Assembly (NCBI GenBank): GCA_934590325.1
Contig: CAKTOW010000005.1
Coordinates: forward strand, 1 to 64,000
Direction of reading: 5' to 3'
DNA length: 64,000 nucleotides
Source: an uncultured Oscillospiraceae bacterium
Lineage (GTDB): Bacteria; Bacillota; Clostridia; Oscillospirales; Oscillospiraceae
The translations under genes and the position numbers were made by a program. The notes beneath the pieces are model-generated. The model did no database searches, had not been told where the DNA came from, and saw nothing but the letters and a program-made list of their open reading frames with translations. Positions 41,503-48,523 of the stretch are shown one piece after another (within the stretch, counting starts at the first letter, position 1; each line of letters begins with the position of its first letter).

Positions 41503-42863
41503 AAACAAAGACGGTATTCTTCTGCACGGAGTGCGGCAGCGAGAGCCCCAAGTGGTCCGGCCGCTGCACCGTGTGCGGCGCGTGGAACTCCATGGTGGAG
41601 CAGGCGGCGGAGCGCCCCTCCAAAAGCGGCAAAGCCTCCCGCCCGAAAGCACCTGTAAAGGTCTCGCGCATTACAGAGATGCAGACGGATGAGGAGATCC
41701 GCTTCTCCACCGGCATGGGGGAACTGGACAGGGTGCTGGGCGGCGGCGCGGTAAAGGGCTCCCTGGTGCTGGTGGGCGGTGCCCCCGGCATCGGCAAGTC
41801 CACGCTGATGCTGCAGATATGCCAGCAGCTGGGGCAGTTTGCCAAGGTGCTGTATGTATCCGGCGAGGAATCCACCCGGCAGCTGAAGCTCCGGGCGGAG
41901 CGCCTGCACGTGGACAGCGCCAACCTGTTCGTCCTGTCCGAGACACGGCTGGGCGACGTGCTGGAGTGCGTCAGCGAGGAGCAGCCCGACATCCTCATCG
42001 TGGACTCCATCCAGACGCTGTACAACGAGGAGCTGGATTCGCCTGCCGGCGGTGTAGGCCAGGTGAAGGACTGCACTATGGCCCTGATGCAGCTGGCGAA
42101 AGGGCAGGGCGTCACGGTGTTCGTCATCGGCCACGTGAACAAGGAGGGCTCCATCGCCGGTCCCAAGGTGCTGGAGCACATGGTGGACTGCGTGCTGTAC
42201 TTCGAGGGCGACCGCCACATGACCTACCGCATCCTGCGGGCGGCGAAGAACCGCTTCGGCGCCACCAACGAGATCGGCGTATTCGAGATGCTGGACGCCG
42301 GGCTCCGTGAGGTAGAGAACCCCTCCGAGATGCTGCTTTCCGGCCGCCCCGCCGATGCCTCCGGCACCTGCGTCACCTGCGTGATGGAGGGCGCGCGGCC
42401 CGTGCTGGCGGAGGTGCAGGCCTTGCTGGCGCCCTGCGCCGGGGCGCGGCCTCTGCGCAGCAGCAACGGCTTCGACTATAACCGCGCGGCCATGCTGCTG
42501 GCGGTGCTGGAAAAGCGCGGCAACCTGAAGGTCAGCCAGTGCGACGCCTATCTGAATATCATCGGCGGCCTGACGCTGGACGAGCCCGCCGCCGACCTGG
42601 CGGCAGTGGTGGCCATCGCTTCCAGCTATCTGGACAAGCCGGTGCCCGGCACCATGGCGGCGGTAGGGGAGGTGGGCCTCTCCGGCGAGATACGCAGCAT
42701 CACCCACATGGAGCAGCGCCTGTCCGAGGTACGGCGCCTTGGCTTCACCCAGTGCATGGTGCCCGCCCACAGGGTCAAGGACCTGAAGGCGCCTGCCGGT
42801 CTGGAGCTGCTGCCAGTGGAGAATATCTCCCGTGCGCTGCGTCTGCTGGCGCAGGGGAAATAG
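41499..42863 (+). CDS. radA: DNA repair protein RadA
   Basis: A 454-residue RecA-like protein that aids branch migration in recombination. It has an N-terminal C4 zinc finger (CTECGSESPKWSGRCTVCG), Walker A GGAPGIGKSTL (about residues 94-104), the RadA signature KNRFGATNEIGVFEM (about 249-263) and a C-terminal Lon-like domain (AVVAIASSYLDKPVP). ATG 41499 has GAGG at 7 bases; ATG 41493 would be too near that site. Confidence 0.95.
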   Translation: MKTKTVFFCTECGSESPKWSGRCTVCGAWNSMVEQAAERPSKSGKASRPKAPVKVSRITEMQTDEEIRFSTGMGELDRVLGGGAVKGSLVLVGGAPGIGKSTLMLQICQQLGQFAKVLYVSGEESTRQLKLRAERLHVDSANLFVLSETRLGDVLECVSEEQPDILIVDSIQTLYNEELDSPAGGVGQVKDCTMALMQLAKGQGVTVFVIGHVNKEGSIAGPKVLEHMVDCVLYFEGDRHMTYRILRAAKNRFGATNEIGVFEMLDAGLREVENPSEMLLSGRPADASGTCVTCVMEGARPVLAEVQALLAPCAGARPLRSSNGFDYNRAAMLLAVLEKRGNLKVSQCDAYLNIIGGLTLDEPAADLAAVVAIASSYLDKPVPGTMAAVGEVGLSGEIRSITHMEQRLSEVRRLGFTQCMVPAHRVKDLKAPAGLELLPVENISRALRLLAQGK

Positions 42864-42978
42864 GCAGATAGTGGACGCAGGGGTGCTCCGCGCTGGGCTG
42901 TCCCACGGCGTTGTCGCAGGTGTCCAGCGTACACTCGCCGCCCTGCTGCCAGCAGCAGGTATCGGTACAGGGGATCAT
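42775..42978 (-). CDS. Small cysteine-rich protein, probable spore protein
   Basis: A 67-residue frame with an N-terminal cysteine cluster (MIPCTDTCCWQQGGECTLDTC, parts: MIPCTDTCC, GGECTLDTCDNA) and CVHYLP. This resembles short Cys-rich clostridial proteins often mislabelled as hydroxymyristoyl-ACP dehydratase. Start ATG 42978 follows AAAGGAG. Its last 89 bp overlap the 3' end of convergent radA, so only the first ~40 residues may be conserved. A CATAGAATG -10 upstream fits a mother-cell sigma. Confidence 0.6.
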   Translation of the reverse strand: MIPCTDTCCWQQGGECTLDTCDNAVGQPSAEHPCVHYLPISPAPADAAHGRYSPLAAAPDRQAPSGP

Positions 42979-43016
42979 ACCATCACTCCTTTGCCGTAGT
43001 TTGGCCTGCGGCGCTC

Positions 43017-43046
43017 CATTCTATGAGATCAACTGTTACTGTCGTG
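43017..43046 (-). promoter_or_regulatory. Mother-cell-type promoter of the Cys-rich gene
   Basis: Leftward CATAGAATG (43025-43017) with CACG (43046-43043) 17 bases ahead; one base longer than the other SigK-like promoters here. Confidence 0.4.
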
Positions 43047-43060
43047 TAACTCTTTTGTAA

Positions 43061-43088
43061 TTGACATTTTTCTGCTGTTTGGTATACT
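43061..43088 (+). promoter_or_regulatory. Promoter of the 74-aa membrane protein
   Basis: TTGACA (43061-43066) and TATACT (43083-43088), spacer 16. A second TATAAT lies at 43094-43099. Confidence 0.7.
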
Positions 43089-43143
43089 TTTGCTATAATG
43101 AGAGGCAGAAGCATCGGTATGTCATGAACGAGGAGGGCTTGCT

Positions 43144-43368
43144 ATGAAGCGTAAAATGTGTTCTCTTATTTTAGCCATCGTTACCTTTATCGCGGTATAC
43201 ATGATCATGAGCTTTGCTATTCCCGGATTCCGCATCAAATTGGAGGCGGAGCCGGCCGTGGTCTTTGTGGAAACACTGAAAATCCTCTGGCCCTTTAAGG
43301 CGGCGGTCTCCCTGATCGCGGCGGTACTCATCGGCGGCCTGCCGTTTGTTTTTTGGAAGCGAAAATGA
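43144..43368 (+). CDS. 74-aa two-span membrane protein
   Basis: A small protein with two hydrophobic helices (MCSLILAIVTFIAVYMIMSF and AAVSLIAAVLIGGLPFVFW) and a basic tail. Good ribosome site (GAGGAGGG) and promoter. AT-richer than neighbours. I do not recognise the family. Confidence 0.72.
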   Translation: MKRKMCSLILAIVTFIAVYMIMSFAIPGFRIKLEAEPAVVFVETLKILWPFKAAVSLIAAVLIGGLPFVFWKRK

Positions 43369-43374
43369 AAAAGT

Positions 43375-43402
43375 GCCCCCGGCACAAGCGAGTGCCGGGG
43401 GC
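43375..43402 (-). terminator. Terminator of the 104-aa protein gene
   Basis: A perfect 11-bp stem (43375-43385 with 43392-43402) with a strong T-run when read leftward; also separates the rightward 74-aa gene. Confidence 0.8.
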
Positions 43403-43414
43403 GTGGTATATCCC

Positions 43415-43729
43415 TTACTTTTTCTTCTTGTCAATGGGCTTGCCGTCCATGCCCACAGGCCCCTTGCCGTTGATGGCGCGGTAGTGGTTCAGCTTATCCA
43501 CGCGCTTCTGGCGCTTGAGCTGCTTTTCCTTCTCCTTGGCCTTCTGTGCGGCGGCTTTTTTGTCCGCCTCTTTTTTCTTGCGGTACTCGGCCTTCTGGGG
43601 ATCCTCGTCCCCGGCGATGTCCTTGTATTTCTCAGGGTGACGCGCCCAGTCGATACGATAGACGGTCAGCGCGATAAGCAGTATGCCCATCACGATACAG
43701 ATACCATAAAACAGAAAATCCCAGAACAT
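43415..43729 (-). CDS. 104-aa membrane-anchored charged protein
   Basis: One N-terminal span (FLFYGICIVMGILLIALTVY) followed by a long lysine/arginine/glutamate-rich coiled-coil segment (about residues 45-85) and a short tail. Start ATG 43729 follows GGGGAGG. No named family recognised; such proteins often act as small scaffold or membrane-tether proteins, but nothing specific can be claimed. Confidence 0.7.
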   Translation of the reverse strand: MFWDFLFYGICIVMGILLIALTVYRIDWARHPEKYKDIAGDEDPQKAEYRKKKEADKKAAAQKAKEKEKQLKRQKRVDKLNHYRAINGKGPVGMDGKPIDKKKK

Positions 43730-43829
43730 AGACAGCGTCCTCCCCGTGCTTTTTTACCAGTATACCGTAAACGCGCCGGTATTGCAAGAAGTTTTACGGC
43801 AGGGAGGGGAAACGGTCCGGAATTTACGG

Positions 43830-43858
43830 TTGTTTTTTCCGCCCGCAGGGGGTATAAT
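43830..43858 (+). promoter_or_regulatory. Promoter of ptb
   Basis: TTGTTT (43830-43835) and TATAAT (43853-43858), spacer 17, about 58 bp before the start. Confidence 0.6.
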
Positions 43859-43916
43859 GGGCCCGTCAAAAGATGGTTTCCGGGGAAATGGGAGCCAAAA
43901 ACGGAGGTAAAAGGAA

Positions 43917-44819
43917 ATGTTTACATCTTTCAAGGAATTGGAAGCCTATGTGCTGGGCTGCGGCATGAAGAAGCGCATCGCGCTGGCCAATGCCCATGAC
44001 GAGCCAGCTCTGTCCGCCGTGGTCAACGCCCGCCGCAAGGGCGTGGTCGAGGGCACACTGGTAGGCAAGAAGGACGAGATCATCGCCATGCTCCACGAGA
44101 TGGGCGAGAGCGAGAACGACTACGAGATCGTGGATTTCGACGGCGAGGAGCTGGACGCCGCCAAGCTGACGGTGCAGCTGGTGCGCGAGGGCAAGGCGGA
44201 TATCCCCATGAAGGGTATTCTGCAGACCTCCAACTTTGCCCGCGCCATCCTGAACAAGGAGACAGGCCTGATCCCCGCCAGCGGCAAGCGCCTGGTGAGC
44301 CAGTGCGGCATCTTTGAGTATGAGGGCCGCTTCGTGATGATCACCGACGCTGCCATCAACATCGCCCCCGATGTGGACACCCAGATCGGTATCGTGGAGA
44401 ACGCCCTGCCCGTGGCCAAGGCCCTAGGCATTGACTGCCCCAAGGTAGCCGTGCTGTCCGCCGTGGAGAACGTCACCGAGAAGATGCCCTCCACCGTGTC
44501 CGCCAAGGCCATCGCCGAGCGCGGCGTGCCCGGCTGCGTCATCTCCGGCCCTCTGGCGCTGGACGGCGCCATCTCCATGGAGTCCGTGAAGCACAAGGCC
44601 ATCCACGACCCCGTGGCCGGCCAGGCGGACATCCTGCTGGTGCCCTATATCGAGATCGGCAACGTGCTGTATAAGGCCTGCACCTACATCGCCGGCAAGA
44701 CCATGGCCAGCACCATCTGCGGCGCCTCCTGCCCGGTGGTCATCACCAGCCGCGCCGATACCCCCGACAGCAAGTATTACTCCATCCTCATGGCTGTCCT
44801 GCGCTGCCTGAAGGCGTAA
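43917..44819 (+). CDS. ptb: Phosphate butyryltransferase
   Basis: A 300-residue enzyme of the phosphate acetyl/butyryl transferase family that converts butyryl-CoA and phosphate to butyryl-phosphate. It contains LANAHDEPALSAV near residues 23-35, ADIPMKGILQTSNFAR near 93-108, the ITDAAINIAPD motif near 142-152 and GPLALDGAIS near 204-213. No butyrate kinase gene follows; the next gene is a TfoX-like protein. Branched acyl-CoA is a possible substrate given the 2-oxoacid oxidoreductase in this region. Confidence 0.88.
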   Translation: MFTSFKELEAYVLGCGMKKRIALANAHDEPALSAVVNARRKGVVEGTLVGKKDEIIAMLHEMGESENDYEIVDFDGEELDAAKLTVQLVREGKADIPMKGILQTSNFARAILNKETGLIPASGKRLVSQCGIFEYEGRFVMITDAAINIAPDVDTQIGIVENALPVAKALGIDCPKVAVLSAVENVTEKMPSTVSAKAIAERGVPGCVISGPLALDGAISMESVKHKAIHDPVAGQADILLVPYIEIGNVLYKACTYIAGKTMASTICGASCPVVITSRADTPDSKYYSILMAVLRCLKA

Positions 44820-44820
44820 C

Positions 44821-45150
44821 ATGGCTACCACACAGGACTACCTGGCCTTCGTTCTGGAACAGCTGCCGCCCCTGTGGGAGATACGCAGCAAGAAGATGTT
44901 CGGGGAGTACATGGTCTATCTGAACGATAAGCCGATACTCACCCTCTGCGATAACACCGTTTTCGTGAAAAAGCTGCCGGTTTTGGACGAAATAATGGCA
45001 AATGCCCCCTGCGGCTGCCCCTACGAGGGCGCGAAAGAGAGCTATATCCTGGACATTGAAGACCGCAACCTGACGGAGCGCGTCCTGACATTGGCGGAAG
45101 CCGCCACTCCCGTCCCCAAGCCCCGTAAAAAGGGGAGAGGGGAGAAGTGA
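44821..45150 (+). CDS. TfoX/Sxy N-terminal domain protein
   Basis: A 109-residue protein with the TfoX_N pattern (IRSKKMFGEYMVYLNDKPIL; CPYEGAKESYILDIED). The family is named for a competence regulator in gamma-proteobacteria, but stand-alone N-terminal domains in Firmicutes have no known role. It begins 1 bp after the ptb stop, so it is in the same transcript. The tail is short and basic. Confidence 0.83.
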   Translation: MATTQDYLAFVLEQLPPLWEIRSKKMFGEYMVYLNDKPILTLCDNTVFVKKLPVLDEIMANAPCGCPYEGAKESYILDIEDRNLTERVLTLAEAATPVPKPRKKGRGEK

Positions 45151-45223
45151 ATACCAACGACCAACAGAGGACGGCGCATGCCGTCCTTTGTTAGTATATC
45201 GGGCAATGTAAAAGGCTCGTTGC

Positions 45224-45252
45224 TTTACTTTTCGTACTGTTTCCTCCATAAT
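45224..45252 (+). promoter_or_regulatory. Promoter of the small XRE gene
   Basis: TTTACT (45224-45229) and CATAAT (45247-45252), spacer 17. GTAAA...TTTAC arms (from 45208) straddle the -35 and may be an operator. Confidence 0.45.
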
Positions 45253-45277
45253 GATACTCAAGAAAGGAGGAACGCAT

Positions 45278-45718
45278 ATGAACATCGGAGATCAGATCAC
45301 ATCTGTCCGCCGAGAACAGCAATTAACGCAAGAGCAGTTCGGCGGAATGTTCCATGTAACGCGGCAGACAGTCTCAAATTGGGAAAATGGCAAAAGCTAC
45401 CCCGACTTGCAGACTCTTATAGCGATAAGCGATCGATTTGGGGTATCCCTCGATACTCTGCTGAAAGGAGATACGGCAATGGTAAAGGTGATCGACAGGG
45501 AGAGGGTCCTAGGAAAAGTCAAGCGGGAACAATCTGTTACCAGCTTCTTCACTGGCGCCGGCACAGGTTTGGTGGCTTCCTGCGTTCTTGCTCCGGCGTC
45601 ATCAGTCCGGACGGCGGTTTTCATCGTAGGCTTTTTGATGATCTGTATTGGCTGGTGGAAGCGGGCGCAGTGCGATAGGAAGGTGCTTGCGTACATGGAG
45701 TCACAAGAGAAAGTGTGA
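45278..45718 (+). CDS. XRE regulator with membrane tail
   Basis: A 146-residue protein: an N-terminal Xre helix-turn-helix (ITSVRREQQLTQEQFGGMF; VTRQTVSNWENGKSYPDLQ; LIAISDRFGVSLDTLL), a linker and two hydrophobic segments (TGLVASCVLAPASS and AVFIVGFLMICIGWW), then a basic end. HTH proteins with membrane tails occur in Firmicutes as sensors of membrane state. ATG 45278 follows AAAGGAGG. Lower GC than neighbours, so possibly acquired. Confidence 0.82.
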   Translation: MNIGDQITSVRREQQLTQEQFGGMFHVTRQTVSNWENGKSYPDLQTLIAISDRFGVSLDTLLKGDTAMVKVIDRERVLGKVKREQSVTSFFTGAGTGLVASCVLAPASSVRTAVFIVGFLMICIGWWKRAQCDRKVLAYMESQEKV

Positions 45719-45724
45719 CCCCCG

Positions 45725-45736
45725 TTTTGTTCAATC
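45725..45736 (+). repeat. TTTTGTTCAATC half-site
   Basis: A 12-base match to the right arm of the palindrome at 45814-45843, placed directly upstream of the xer promoter -35. Confidence 0.7.
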
Positions 45737-45765
45737 TTGACTTCCTCGCACCCGTCTGCTACGAT
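45737..45765 (+). promoter_or_regulatory. Promoter upstream of xer
   Basis: TTGACT (45737-45742) and TACGAT (45760-45765), spacer 17. Transcription from here would give xer a leader of about 235 bases containing the palindrome. Confidence 0.6.
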
Positions 45766-45813
45766 GTTGCCACCGATACCCGCAGGAAGGAGGAGCTTTG
45801 AGGCAATATGCAT

Positions 45814-45843
45814 GATTGAACAAAATAAAAATTTTGTTCAATC
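45814..45843. repeat. Perfect palindrome, possible dif-like Xer site
   Basis: Arms GATTGAACAAAA and TTTTGTTCAATC flank six bases (TAAAAA). Trimmed by one base at each end this is 11-6-11, the size and layout of a Xer recombination site (dif). It lies 165 bp before the Xer recombinase gene. Operator or RNA hairpin are alternatives. Confidence 0.6.
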
Positions 45844-46007
45844 GGGTGGAGGGTAAATGCCCTTTTTGGCACAGCAGGCCCGTTTTTGCCCCAGCTTGCC
45901 CCGAGCGCACGGTACAGGCCCGATACCACCAGCCTGGTGCGCCGCAAGCCGCCTGCACGGGATACTGACCCGCACACCCGCCGCCGTTTTTTCAAAGCAT
46001 TACATAT

Positions 46008-47042
46008 ATGGATTACCGCATCGATTCGCCCCAGCTGCTGCTGGACTTTCTCAGCTACCACGAGACCATCAAAGCGCACTCTCAGCGCACCGTGGACGAA
46101 TACTACCTGGATATGCGGAATTTCTTCCGGTACCTGAAGCAGCAGCGCGACCCGTTGCTGGCGGACAAACGGCTGGACGAAATCGACATCCGCGACGTGG
46201 ACATCAACTTCATCTCCCGCATCACTCTGACGGATATTTACAGTTATCTGACGTATCTCAGCCGTGACCGCGTACAACATCTCAATAGTGAAAATTCTAA
46301 CAAAGGCCTGAATTCTGCCTCCCGCGCCCGTAAATTAGCCACTATTCGCTCTTTTTTCAACTATATTTGCAACAAACGACATCTTTTGGAGGAAAATCCC
46401 TGCAAGGACGTGGACACGCCCAAGCAGATGAAATCCCTCCCCCGCTACCTGACGTTGAACGAGTCCCTCTCCCTTCTGGAGTCCGTGGACGGCGCCAACC
46501 GTGAGCGGGATTACTGCATCCTGACGCTGTTCTTGAACTGTGGACTGCGTATCTCCGAGCTGATCGGGCTGGACATCACGGACATCCACGACGATGCGCT
46601 GCGCGTGCTGGGTAAGGGCAATAAGGTGCGGGTGGTGTACCTGAACCAGGCCTGCAAGGACGCGCTGGCGCAGTACCTGGCGGTGCGGCGGCCCATCACC
46701 GGCAAGGACAAAAACGCCCTGTTCCTCTCCGGTCAGAACAAGCGCATCAGCCGCTCTATGGTACACGCGCTGGTGAAAAAGCACCTGTCCGCCGCCGGGC
46801 TGGACAGCGAAAAATACTCCAGCCACAAGCTGCGCCACACGGCAGCCACGCTGATGCTGCAGAACGGCGTGGACGTGAAGGCCGTGCAGGAGGTCCTGGG
46901 CCACGAGCATCTGAACACCACGGAAATCTACACCCATATCGACAACGAGGCGTTGCGTGTGGCTGCAAAGGCAAACCCCTTGTCACACGTTAAAATAAAA
47001 GAAAAAATCCCGGATACGGACAACAAAAAGACGGAGGAATGA
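46008..47042 (+). CDS. xerC: Tyrosine recombinase XerC/XerD family
   Basis: A 344-residue site-specific recombinase. The N-terminal SAM-like core-binding domain (KAHSQRTVDEYYLDMRNFF) is followed by the catalytic domain with the residues R (GLRISELIGL), K (KGNKVRVVYL), H-x-x-R (SSHKLRHTAATLML), H (LGHEHLNTTEIY) and the nucleophile Y (TEIYTHI). It is longer than typical XerC (about 300) by a charged insertion near residues 90-100 and a C-terminal tail. Most likely resolves chromosome dimers. No Shine-Dalgarno precedes ATG 46008 and no alternative in-frame start exists. Confidence 0.88.
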   Translation: MDYRIDSPQLLLDFLSYHETIKAHSQRTVDEYYLDMRNFFRYLKQQRDPLLADKRLDEIDIRDVDINFISRITLTDIYSYLTYLSRDRVQHLNSENSNKGLNSASRARKLATIRSFFNYICNKRHLLEENPCKDVDTPKQMKSLPRYLTLNESLSLLESVDGANRERDYCILTLFLNCGLRISELIGLDITDIHDDALRVLGKGNKVRVVYLNQACKDALAQYLAVRRPITGKDKNALFLSGQNKRISRSMVHALVKKHLSAAGLDSEKYSSHKLRHTAATLMLQNGVDVKAVQEVLGHEHLNTTEIYTHIDNEALRVAAKANPLSHVKIKEKIPDTDNKKTEE

Positions 47043-47054
47043 CCTCCGTCTTTT
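47029..47054. terminator. Bidirectional terminator after xer
   Basis: A perfect 9-bp stem (47029-47037 with 47043-47051), A-run on the left, TTTT on the right; between convergent genes. Confidence 0.85.
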
Positions 47055-47060
47055 CTGCTC

Positions 47061-47567
47061 CTACGCCGTGTAGGCACCCAGTATGTGCAGTACCCGGTAA
47101 GCCGTAAAATCGTAGGTATCCAGCGGCCGCCAGTCCACGTCCGCACTGTGCGCCGCCACCAGTATCTTCGCCGGATCGCCGTCGGAGCTGGGCTGCACCA
47201 CCACCGGCGAGTGCTGGAACGTATCGCCGCCGTCAAAGACCAGCTGTATCACATCGCCCAGCCGGGCGCGGGACAAATCCAGTGTCTCCTGGGCCACGGG
47301 GCCGGGCGAGCGCTCCGGCCGCACCAGGAAATTCCGCAGGTACTCCACCCCCGCCCAGGACGGCGACCGGTCGTCCGGACTGATGTAGTACCAGCCATAG
47401 GTGGGCGTGAAATTCATGACCCCGGTACCGGCGTAGATACACTGCGAGGCGTAATTGGTGCAGTCGCCGCCGATCTCTTCAAAATCGTAAAAGGCCGGGT
47501 TGCGGCTATACGCCCAGCGATGGGCGTAGATCACCGCCTTCAGCCGGTCATACGGACGAAAAAGCAT
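47061..47567 (-). CDS. Amidase-domain (amidase_6) protein, probable spore-related
   Basis: A 168-residue protein with the Amidase_6-type signature (YAHRWAYSRNP near residues 14-24; GDCTNYASQCIYAG near 33-46, with the candidate catalytic cysteine; a histidine in FQHSPVVV near 119-126). Members are cell-wall or protein hydrolases, NlpC/P60-like in fold. No signal peptide, so it acts in the cytoplasm or mother cell. ATG 47567 follows GGGGGAT. The SigK-like promoter supports a sporulation role. Confidence 0.8.
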   Translation of the reverse strand: MLFRPYDRLKAVIYAHRWAYSRNPAFYDFEEIGGDCTNYASQCIYAGTGVMNFTPTYGWYYISPDDRSPSWAGVEYLRNFLVRPERSPGPVAQETLDLSRARLGDVIQLVFDGGDTFQHSPVVVQPSSDGDPAKILVAAHSADVDWRPLDTYDFTAYRVLHILGAYTA

Positions 47568-47586
47568 ACGGCATCCCCCTTTGGGT

Positions 47587-47615
47587 CATTCTATGCCCCC
47601 TTCCCTGCCCCGGTG
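47587..47615 (-). promoter_or_regulatory. SigK-like promoter of the amidase gene
   Basis: Leftward CACC (47615-47612), 16 bases, CATAGAATG (47595-47587). Confidence 0.6.
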
Positions 47616-47647
47616 CGCAAATTTTTCCATACTTTTGCAGCCTTACA

Positions 47648-47676
47648 TTGACTTTACCTTGGAAATGCTATATTCT
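47648..47676 (+). promoter_or_regulatory. Promoter of the transketolase genes
   Basis: TTGACT (47648-47653) and TATTCT (47671-47676), spacer 17. Confidence 0.6.
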
Positions 47677-47710
47677 ATTTGGTTAGAAGAACATGGAATG
47701 GAGGTCTCCC

Positions 47711-48520
47711 ATGAATAAAGCAGAATTGTCCGGCGTTTGCCGTCAGATGCGCCGGGACATCATCAACATGACCGCCAATGCCGGCAGCGGTCATCCCGGC
47801 GGCTCCCTGTCCGCCGTGGAACTGATGGCAAGCGTATTCTACAACCACATGCGCATCGACCCCGAAAAGCCCCACTGGGAGGGGCGCGACCGCTTCGTGC
47901 TCAGCAAGGGCCACGCGGCCCCCTGCTACTACGCCGTGCTGGCGGAGCTGGGCTTCATCAGCCGTGACGAGTTCAAGGATTTCCGCCAGCTGCACAGCAT
48001 CCTGCAGGGCCACCCCGACTGCAAGAAGGTCCCCGGCGTGGACGCCTCCACCGGCTCGCTGGGCCAGGGCTGCTCCATCGCCGTGGGCATGGCGCTGGGT
48101 GCCAAGCTGCAGGGCAAGGACACCAAGGTGTTCGCGCTGCTGGGCGACGGCGAGTGTCAGGAGGGCCAGATCTGGGAGGCTCTCATGTCCGCCGCACACT
48201 ATAAGCTGGACAACCTGACCGTCATCGTGGACAACAACGGTCTGCAGATCGACGGCAGCAACGACGAGGTCATGTCTCTGGGCGATATGTCCGCGAAGCT
48301 CCGCGCCTTCGGCTTTGACCTGTACGAGCTCGACGGTCACGATCTGGACGCCATCGAGAGCGCGCTGAGCGCGCCCGTGACCCCCGGCAAGCCCAAGGCC
48401 ATCCTCGCCCACACGGTAAAGGGCAAGGGCGTGTCCTTCATGGAGGGCCAGGTAGGCTGGCACGGCAAGGCGCCCAACGAGGAACAGCGGCAGCAGGCAC
48501 TGAAGGAATTGGAGGACTGA
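47711..48520 (+). CDS. tktA: Transketolase, N-terminal (TPP-binding) subunit
   Basis: A 269-residue subunit with the thiamine diphosphate half: MTANAGSGHPGGSLS (about residues 20-34), KGHAAPCYYAVLAELG near 68-83, and GDGECQEGQIWEA (about 142-154) with VDNNGLQIDG near 175-184. Moves two-carbon units in the pentose phosphate pathway. Split transketolases are common in clostridia. ATG 47711 follows GGAGGT. Confidence 0.93.
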   Translation: MNKAELSGVCRQMRRDIINMTANAGSGHPGGSLSAVELMASVFYNHMRIDPEKPHWEGRDRFVLSKGHAAPCYYAVLAELGFISRDEFKDFRQLHSILQGHPDCKKVPGVDASTGSLGQGCSIAVGMALGAKLQGKDTKVFALLGDGECQEGQIWEALMSAAHYKLDNLTVIVDNNGLQIDGSNDEVMSLGDMSAKLRAFGFDLYELDGHDLDAIESALSAPVTPGKPKAILAHTVKGKGVSFMEGQVGWHGKAPNEEQRQQALKELED

Positions 48521-48523
48521 GCC

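Larger units (their letters stand above)
45719..46007. other. 289-bp leader/intergenic region before xer
   Basis: Contains the promoter, the palindrome and its half-site copy, a 14-codon frame (45812-45856) and an out-of-frame open frame from ATG 45857 that has a good ribosome site (GGAGG) and runs 410 bp into xer in another frame. The sequence from 45860 to 45975 is very GC-rich and unlike the palindrome region. Nothing else recognised. Confidence 0.5.

Noticed and set aside
45812..45856. 14-codon leader peptide MIEQNKNFVQSGGG
   Set aside because: The frame consists mostly of the palindrome itself and its ribosome site is too far upstream; not supported as a gene.
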